Of a stretch of DNA of 11,117 nt, positions 6,599 to 11,117 are shown piece after piece. The position numbers and the translations under genes were made by a program. How positions within the stretch are numbered: position 1 is the first letter of the stretch; every line of letters begins with the position of its first letter. The stretch spans positions 1 through 11,117 of the forward strand of contig DSAU01000481.1 in NCBI GenBank assembly GCA_011046315.1. Reading direction: 5' to 3'. The notes under the pieces were generated by a model. It was not told the DNA's origin and searched no databases. It worked only from the letters and a program-made list of their open reading frames with translations. This stretch comes from a bacterium (GTDB lineage Bacteria; Zhuqueibacterota; Zhuqueibacteria; Thermofontimicrobiales; Thermofontimicrobiaceae).

Positions 6599-9525
6599 AC
6601 TGGAAGCTATTTTTAAATATATTGTTAATCAGCGCCATCGTCATTGGCAACGGCTGGGCTGTTGCTCCCAATGCTTCTGTATTTCAAAAATTGGATCCTT
6701 ATCTGGGATTAATGCTTGAGCACCCCCAGGTCAAACCGCTGCTATACCGCCAGGCGCTCGGTAAAAAAGTGTCAGCACAGGCTCGAATTCCGGTGCTCAT
6801 CAAAACCGAGTTGTCCCGATCGGACTTAAACCAGTTCCGAGTTTCTGTCCAATCCATTGTTGGCAACATTGTTACTGCATCGGTATCACTCGAAACTATC
6901 CCGCTGCTGATTGAGCATCCCGAAATCCATTACATCCAGTCCGCCAAAACCGCCTCGATTCAAAACGACCGGGCAATTTCGGAGATCGGCGCCATACAAG
7001 TTCACAGCGGTTACCAGCTCACAGGCAAAGGGGTGATTGTCGGAATCGTGGACACCGGAATCGACTGGCAACACGACGATTTTCGCAATGCCGACGGTTC
7101 CACCCGGATTGTCGCGCTGTTGGATTTCAGCGATCCCGGCGATGTTGACGGCGATGAGGTACTTGATGGCAGCGGTCCTTACGGTGGAACGCTTTACACT
7201 TCTTCCCAAATAAACAGCGCACTTAGCGGCGCAATTTCTGTTAGCGCTAACGACGTAGTAGGGCACGGTACTCACGCCGCTGGCAGCGCAGCCGGCAACG
7301 GACGAGCCACCGGGAATAATGTTCCCAAATATACCTATCGAGGCGTGGCGCCGGAAGCGGATCTGGTGATTGTGAAAGCCACCCGCTACCAGGGAAGCCA
7401 TTCCTTTGTTGATGTGGATTACATCAACGCCATCGCATTTATCGACAGCTTGGCTTCAGCCCAGGGTAAGCCATACGTGGTCAACCTCAGCCTGGGCGGC
7501 AGCAACGGACCTCACGACGGTACCGACCTTTCGGAACAAGCCATTGATAACATCATTGGCAATGGAATCAGAGGCAAGGCGATTGTGGTCTCATCCGGTA
7601 ATGACGGCGATAGAGCGATCCATTCCAGTGGAACTTTCTCGGCGGCGAAAAATGAGTATGAAATTGACTTTACAATTCCGTCATACACCGCAAATCCCGA
7701 AAGCATGGACGATTATGTGGTGTTTGAAGTCTGGTATGACGCTGCTCATAGTTATCGGGCAAAGCTTATAACGCCCAGTAATAAAGTTTATGGCCCGGTG
7801 AGCACTGGAAACGATTTTGGAAAAACAACTGACGAGGGCGCAATCTTTATTTCAAATGCCAGATATGGGCCCAGCGCACTTAACGGCGACAATCAAATGC
7901 AAATCCAAATTTATGATCATTCCAGCAGCTCGCCGCCGGCATCAGGCAACTGGAAAATTGTTCTCGAAGGCTCCGCCGGTCGATTTGACTTATGGCTGGC
8001 GGGTTCAACCATGAACGCCTATTTAACATCCAACGTGGATTATTCGATGATTACCGGAACGCCAGCCACAGCTTTTAACGCGATCACGGTTGGCGCTTAT
8101 ATCACTAAAGCCAAATGGACCAATTTGGAAAATCGAACACTTGAAATTCCGGATTTGGTGAATCGAATCGGCCAGGCTTCATCTTTTTCCAGCCCGGGAC
8201 CGACACGTGACGGTCGCGTTAAGCCCGAAATTTGCGCGCCGGGAGAAATGATCGCTTCCAGTTACTCCACAGATGCGGCGCCAGGCACAGACTACACCAT
8301 ATATAATTCACCCAATCCTGACTTTCCCAATGCTTTTATTGCCCGCGACGGTAAACACGCTTTGAGCCAGGGAACCAGTTTTTCCGCGCCCTTTGTTAGC
8401 GGAACCATTGCGCTGTTGTTGCAGCAAAATCCAAATCTGGATGCCATTCAAATTCGGGATGCCATCATCAGAACTGCAACCAAGGACCAGTTTACCAATT
8501 CGGTCCCAAATGACAAATGGGGCTACGGCAAACTGAACAGCTATCAACCTGTCAAATATATTATTGAAAATCCGCAGGGCGGCAACATGAGCCTGTCCAT
8601 TTTTCAAAATCCGGCATTGACTCAATTTATAGATTTTTACCTCATCACCAGGTCGCCTCTCCAGGCTGCGCCGACAGCGTCAATTAAAATCGGCAGCGAT
8701 ACCCCGACCAATATTTCCATGATTCAACTTGAAAATTTAATCTACAAAGGTGAATATATTTTAACCCGCAGCGGCACAGCTAGGCTTTCGGTGCAGGCTG
8801 CAATTCAGGGAGAGAGCCCGGAAAATTTGGTTAAAAATTTTAACGTACTACTGCTTAAGCCCCAACAGGAAACATTATTTTCATACGGCTATTTAAATAT
8901 GAAGGTGCCGGCTAATGCGGTTTCCTCTAATACTTATTTGACCATATTTAGCGAATCGTTGAACCGCCATGAGCCATCTGATCTGATCGCTGTCAGTCCG
9001 GTGTTTCGAATTAATCCTGTTGATTTTGTTTTCGATGTTCCGCTGCGGTTACAATTCCGATATCAGTCAACAGCGTCAGCAACCATCGACGAAACCAAAA
9101 TTCGCCTTTACCGCCGGTCAAACGAGAATTGGGTTGGTATCGGCGGGGAAGTGGATGTTGTTCGAAAAACCGTAGCTGCATCAATTACACAGCTCGGCGA
9201 ATTTGCGCTTTTTTATGATCCCACCGACCAGTCGCCGACAAAGCCCGAAAATTTTCAGCTTTATCAGAACTATCCCAATCCGTTCAATAATCAAACGACT
9301 ATCACCTATTTTGTACCAGTTGATAGCGACATTTCACTGACAATTTTCAACATCAACGGCGAATTGATCCGAACGCTAAAGCAGGGGAAACAGCTTGCCG
9401 GGCTGGGCCGTATTGTATGGGACGGAAAAAGCGATGACAACACAACTGCCAGCAGTGGTATATATTTTTCCCGCTTAAATGCCGGACAATTTTCGACCAC
9501 CCGCAAAATGATTTTCGTCAAATAA
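6595..9525 (+). CDS. Secreted S8 subtilisin-like protease with type IX-style C-terminal sorting domain
   Basis: This protein has 976 residues. A signal peptide spans 1-24 (cleavage after AVA), a propeptide about 28-125, and the S8 catalytic domain about 140-650. The triad is Asp153 (IVDTGID), His224 (GHGTHAAG) and Ser595 (GTSFSAP), with oxyanion Asn336 (SSGND). About 140 residues (345-480) inserted between Asn336 and Ser595 look like a beta-rich jelly-roll or PPC-like module. Region 764-873 resembles a ZU5-like beta domain (MKVPANAVSSNTYLTIF to LGEFALF). Residues 886-976 are a FlgD-like / type IX sorting domain (YQNYPNPFN to KMIFVK). The enzyme should be exported across both membranes and released or surface-attached, cutting proteins by serine-protease chemistry. 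The triad is complete, so it is presumably active. It overlaps the propeptide-like lipoprotein gene by 4 bp and precedes a TPR lipoprotein by 18 bp. Confidence 0.95.
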   Translation: MNWKLFLNILLISAIVIGNGWAVAPNASVFQKLDPYLGLMLEHPQVKPLLYRQALGKKVSAQARIPVLIKTELSRSDLNQFRVSVQSIVGNIVTASVSLETIPLLIEHPEIHYIQSAKTASIQNDRAISEIGAIQVHSGYQLTGKGVIVGIVDTGIDWQHDDFRNADGSTRIVALLDFSDPGDVDGDEVLDGSGPYGGTLYTSSQINSALSGAISVSANDVVGHGTHAAGSAAGNGRATGNNVPKYTYRGVAPEADLVIVKATRYQGSHSFVDVDYINAIAFIDSLASAQGKPYVVNLSLGGSNGPHDGTDLSEQAIDNIIGNGIRGKAIVVSSGNDGDRAIHSSGTFSAAKNEYEIDFTIPSYTANPESMDDYVVFEVWYDAAHSYRAKLITPSNKVYGPVSTGNDFGKTTDEGAIFISNARYGPSALNGDNQMQIQIYDHSSSSPPASGNWKIVLEGSAGRFDLWLAGSTMNAYLTSNVDYSMITGTPATAFNAITVGAYITKAKWTNLENRTLEIPDLVNRIGQASSFSSPGPTRDGRVKPEICAPGEMIASSYSTDAAPGTDYTIYNSPNPDFPNAFIARDGKHALSQGTSFSAPFVSGTIALLLQQNPNLDAIQIRDAIIRTATKDQFTNSVPNDKWGYGKLNSYQPVKYIIENPQGGNMSLSIFQNPALTQFIDFYLITRSPLQAAPTASIKIGSDTPTNISMIQLENLIYKGEYILTRSGTARLSVQAAIQGESPENLVKNFNVLLLKPQQETLFSYGYLNMKVPANAVSSNTYLTIFSESLNRHEPSDLIAVSPVFRINPVDFVFDVPLRLQFRYQSTASATIDETKIRLYRRSNENWVGIGGEVDVVRKTVAASITQLGEFALFYDPTDQSPTKPENFQLYQNYPNPFNNQTTITYFVPVDSDISLTIFNINGELIRTLKQGKQLAGLGRIVWDGKSDDNTTASSGIYFSRLNAGQFSTTRKMIFVK

Positions 9526-9543
9526 TTAAGCAGGAGCAATAAA

Positions 9544-10143
9544 ATGGATCGACAATATCACTGGTTGCTATTTTCATTGTTAATTTTTTTCATCGCCGGT
9601 TGCGACATCGATGGGGGGGCGGGCACTGATAATTTTACGGCTCAAGAGCTCACCGAGCAGGGGTGGACATTATTTATCAGCAAAAATTATAAAAGCGCTG
9701 CCAATAAGTTTGTCGAAGCATTTGGAAAAGATCCCGGATACACCGAAGCTTATACCGGCGCTGGCTGGGCTTATGCCAGAAGTTTAAATCTGGACAAAGC
9801 AGTGGATTCTTTTTCAGCAGGCATTGCTTTAAATACAAATCTGGCTGATGCCCACGCCGGCTTGGCTTTTGTTTACAATGCCCAGAAAAGTTATCAGAAT
9901 TCAATTCAATCGGCGCAACAGGCGCTGACAATCAACGCCAACTGGAACTTTGCCCATGACCAAACTCTGGACTATCAGGATCTGCACTTGCTGATGGCAG
10001 AATCCTATTTCGCGCTGTTGGATTTCAACAATAGCCTGGCGCAGGTCAAGCTGTTAAACCCGGCTTTCGACGTTGATGTGACCACTTACGAGGGGAGATC
10101 TGCCTTGGCCGCGGAAATCGAACGCTTGAGAGGAATCGTTTAA
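9544..10143 (+). CDS. TPR-repeat lipoprotein
   Basis: This 199-residue lipoprotein has the lipobox FIAGC with lipidated Cys20. A Gly/Asp-rich linker follows (21-30), then about three to four tetratricopeptide repeats: near 34-66 (AQELTEQGWTLFISKNYKSAANKFVEAFGKDP), 67-100 (YTEAYTGAGWAYARSLNLDKAVDSFSAGIALNTN), 101-134 (LADAHAGLAFVYNAQKSYQNSIQSAQQALTINAN) and a poorer one at 145-172. TPR units build a concave helical scaffold for peptide or protein binding, so this is a membrane-tethered adaptor on the periplasmic or cell-surface side. AGGAG is 7 nt before ATG 9544, and the gene lies 18 bp behind the protease, implying one transcript and a related job such as holding the protease or its substrates. 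The partner is not shown by the sequence. Confidence 0.88.
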   Translation: MDRQYHWLLFSLLIFFIAGCDIDGGAGTDNFTAQELTEQGWTLFISKNYKSAANKFVEAFGKDPGYTEAYTGAGWAYARSLNLDKAVDSFSAGIALNTNLADAHAGLAFVYNAQKSYQNSIQSAQQALTINANWNFAHDQTLDYQDLHLLMAESYFALLDFNNSLAQVKLLNPAFDVDVTTYEGRSALAAEIERLRGIV

Positions 10144-10653
10144 AACGCCCGGTTGGAATTTCTGATAGTGTTATGATCGTTTAAACGGCACTTCGTTCAT
10201 ATGTGGTGTTAATTCAATGTTTTTTTGTATTAGCGCCCCATACCACATTAGCCGGATGGGATGTCGTTACAAACCTAAAACCATAGCAATAACCGTTTCA
10301 ACGGTTTTCAAAACACAAAAAATCTATTTCAGACGGATACCAATTATAAATCCTTATGTATCGTCCCTGACATCACCTCCGAAATCACGTAAAACCTATT
10401 TCTATAAATATCTCGCGCCTGTTGACGCTTAAGGGGCTGCGATCACCGCCGGTCTTTATCAAAAGAGCTCGTTCTATTAGCTTAGAGCAACAAGATATGT
10501 AAAAAAAATACGAGACAACCAGTCGGCGGTCGCCATATAATTCAATCTTTATATAAATAGCTGGCTTTTTAAACTGATATGCCATCTGCACGAGGCTTAA
10601 TGTTCAGGCTGAACTTGCGTTGCCGTTTGTTGCATTTAATTAAAAAAAAGTGC
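10144..10653. other. Non-coding stretch after the protease operon
   Basis: No reading frame here looks like a real protein; those present are short, rich in rare residues and lack ribosome binding sites. Structure seen: a palindrome CGTTTAAACG (10178-10187), an inverted repeat ATGTGGT/ACCACAT (10201-10207 with 10242-10248), a tight hairpin AACCGT-TTCA-ACGGTT (10291-10306) with a weak T-tract, and the nested structure listed separately. No clear intrinsic terminator follows the TPR gene; the hairpin at 10291-10306 is the best candidate and it is poor. Confidence 0.5.
10439..10533. repeat. Nested long-range inverted repeat, possible structured RNA
   Basis: GCGATCACCGCCG (10439-10451) pairs with CGGCGGTCGC (10524-10533): ten pairs interrupted by one 3-nt bulge (TCA). 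Nested inside, CTCGT (10468-10472) pairs with ACGAG (10510-10514). The apical part is A-rich, with eight A in a row at 10501-10508. No promoter is visible close to it on either strand. It could be a structured transcript, a decayed repeat element or coincidence. Confidence 0.35.
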
Positions 10654-10682
10654 TTGACATTTTCGCAAATATTTTTTATAAT
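10654..10682 (+). promoter_or_regulatory. Consensus sigma-70 promoter with no gene behind it
   Basis: TTGACA (10654-10659), exactly 17 bp, then TATAAT (10677-10682): both hexamers are perfect. Expected transcription start is near G10689. The next features downstream are the stem and U-tract ending at 10788, not an open reading frame, so the promoter probably serves a small RNA. Confidence 0.85.
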
Positions 10683-10688
10683 ACAACT

Positions 10689-10788
10689 GTAAATAAAATA
10701 AAGAACGTGAGATTAATTAAATCGAACGTTTCTGAATTTCCGACTATCGCCTGACCCAATAATCTCACTAATTTATCTCACGTTTTTT
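10689..10788 (+). ncRNA. Candidate small RNA of about 100 nt
   Basis: The unit is bounded by a perfect consensus promoter on the left and a long stem plus U-tract on the right. AACGTGAGAT (10704-10713) pairs with ATCTCACGTT (10775-10784). After a single T-T mismatch the stem continues with AATTA (10715-10719) / TAATT (10769-10773), giving 15 pairs. The loop (10720-10768) contains TAATCTCAC (10760-10768), which is complementary to the same 5' arm (10707-10715) and could compete for it. No start codon with a ribosome binding site and no conserved peptide is seen inside. It is not recognisable as tmRNA, SRP RNA, RNase P RNA or a tRNA. A closed rod with a large loop recalls 6S RNA only loosely, and the length is too short for that family. 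Confidence 0.6.
10704..10788 (+). terminator. Long-stem intrinsic terminator of the candidate small RNA
   Basis: The stem is 10704-10719 with 10769-10784 (15 pairs, one mismatch), and the T-run spans 10783-10788. The two outermost A-T pairs use the first bases of this run. The stem is only moderately GC-rich and the loop is long (49 nt), so termination may need a partial fold of the loop. That leaves room for regulation. Confidence 0.6.
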
Positions 10789-11117
10789 AACCCCGCGCAA
10801 TTTCTTTTTGCCGTTGAGCCGATGGGGATGCATCATTTATTGCAATGTAGGCTAATACCGGATAAACGCACTAAAATAAAGAGCCCATCCCATACCTAAT
10901 CCCCGCCCAGGTGGGAAGTGGACGAGGTCATAACCACGCGTTTGCACCTGACCCCGTTGGCTTTTGTTTTATTTAGTTTGAGATGTTAATTCAGCAGATC
11001 GGTTTGTTTGTTTGGTTTGTCTGAGGCGGGGTAGGTGAAACGCAGGTCGTTATGCTGTCTAAAGTTTGTAGATATAACTTTTGATCCCTGTGATCGGTTA
11101 CAAAATATTAATAATAG
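10789..11117. other. Non-coding right end of the window
   Basis: No convincing reading frame is seen. The stretch contains the inverted-repeat element listed separately (10871-10976), a possible pairing GATGGG (10822-10827) / CCCATC (10884-10889), and GTTTG/GTTTGG-type short repeats around 11002-11020. The last hundred bases show no clear promoter or gene start. Confidence 0.5.
10871..10976. repeat. Compact element with imperfect terminal inverted repeats
   Basis: CTAAAATAAAGAGCC (10871-10885) is an imperfect inverted copy of GGCTTTTGTTTTATTTAG (10959-10976). The interior is GC-rich, with an inverted repeat CAGGTG (10908-10913) / CACCTG (10945-10950). Inside it are the competing pairings GTGG (10918-10921) / CCAC (10934-10937) and GGTCA (10926-10930) / TGACC (10949-10953). 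An A-rich left end and T-rich right end around a foldable GC core would work as a bidirectional terminator on transcripts from either side. The size and end symmetry also fit a miniature mobile or REP-like repeat. No gene is inside. Confidence 0.5.

Noticed and set aside
6886..7401. Open frame of 171 codons on the minus strand inside the subtilase gene
   Set aside because: It lies wholly opposite the catalytic Asp/His region of a clear S8 protease, has low-complexity composition and no ribosome binding site. It is a shadow frame.
7406..7771. Open frame of 121 codons on the plus strand inside the subtilase gene
   Set aside because: It overlaps conserved protease coding sequence in another frame and its translation (Trp/Thr/Ser-rich) resembles no protein family.
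10217..10591. Short frames on both strands after the TPR gene
   Set aside because: The translations are rich in Cys, Tyr, Lys and Ile with no motif or ribosome binding site, as expected of AT-rich non-coding DNA.
10689..10788. 6S RNA, tmRNA, SRP RNA or riboswitch identity for the small transcript
   Set aside because: It is too short for 6S or tmRNA. No tRNA-like end, SRP tetraloop core or known riboswitch core is present, and no gene follows that it could control.
10901..10960. GGGGTCAGGT-like motif on the minus strand as the end of a REP-associated transposase element
   Set aside because: The motif is short and no transposase gene or remnant is next to it. Only the inverted-repeat structure is reported.

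Overview
The window looks like chromosomal DNA of an uncultured bacterium of the FCB-type assemblage (Calditrichota, KSB1, Ignavibacteria or a similar lineage). The main clue is the large secreted protease, which ends in a YQNYPNPFN-type FlgD-like / type IX secretion sorting domain; this ending is typical of those phyla. Lipoproteins with clear lipoboxes, TTG and GTG starts behind good Shine-Dalgarno sequences, and Bacteroidota-style sphingolipid genes fit the same picture. The assignment is inference, because no rRNA or other marker gene is present.

Layout. Positions 1-1000 form an accessory patch. It holds a possible gene tail, a gene-poor AT-rich stretch, a BrnT-type toxin and its overlapping small antitoxin. 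A GC-rich palindromic site resembling an integron attC recombination site overlaps the antitoxin's 3' end, so the pair reads like a mobile gene cassette. Positions 1190-3524 carry four minus-strand genes. Read from the right they are an extended SDR (NAD-dependent epimerase/dehydratase-like), a Mut7-C PIN-like RNase with a zinc ribbon, an unrecognised 81-residue protein overlapping it by 17 bp, and a membrane-anchored LysM protein.

From a divergent promoter region (3525-3731) a plus-strand run begins: an alpha-oxoamine synthase best read as serine palmitoyltransferase, a long GNAT-fold acyltransferase-like protein, a small lipoprotein, a 976-residue S8 subtilase, and a TPR lipoprotein. The first two, with the divergent SDR, make a plausible bacterial ceramide (sphingolipid) module: condensation of serine with an acyl thioester, N-acylation, and ketone reduction. 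The small lipoprotein overlaps the protease by ATGA and appears to be a free-standing copy of the protease's own propeptide, suggesting a membrane-tethered inhibitor or folding helper.

Positions 10144-11117 contain no convincing gene but are rich in signals. There is a nested long-range hairpin. There is also a perfect TTGACA-N17-TATAAT promoter that drives only about 100 nt before a long stem and U-tract, a strong candidate for an undescribed small RNA. Further on is a compact element with imperfect terminal inverted repeats.
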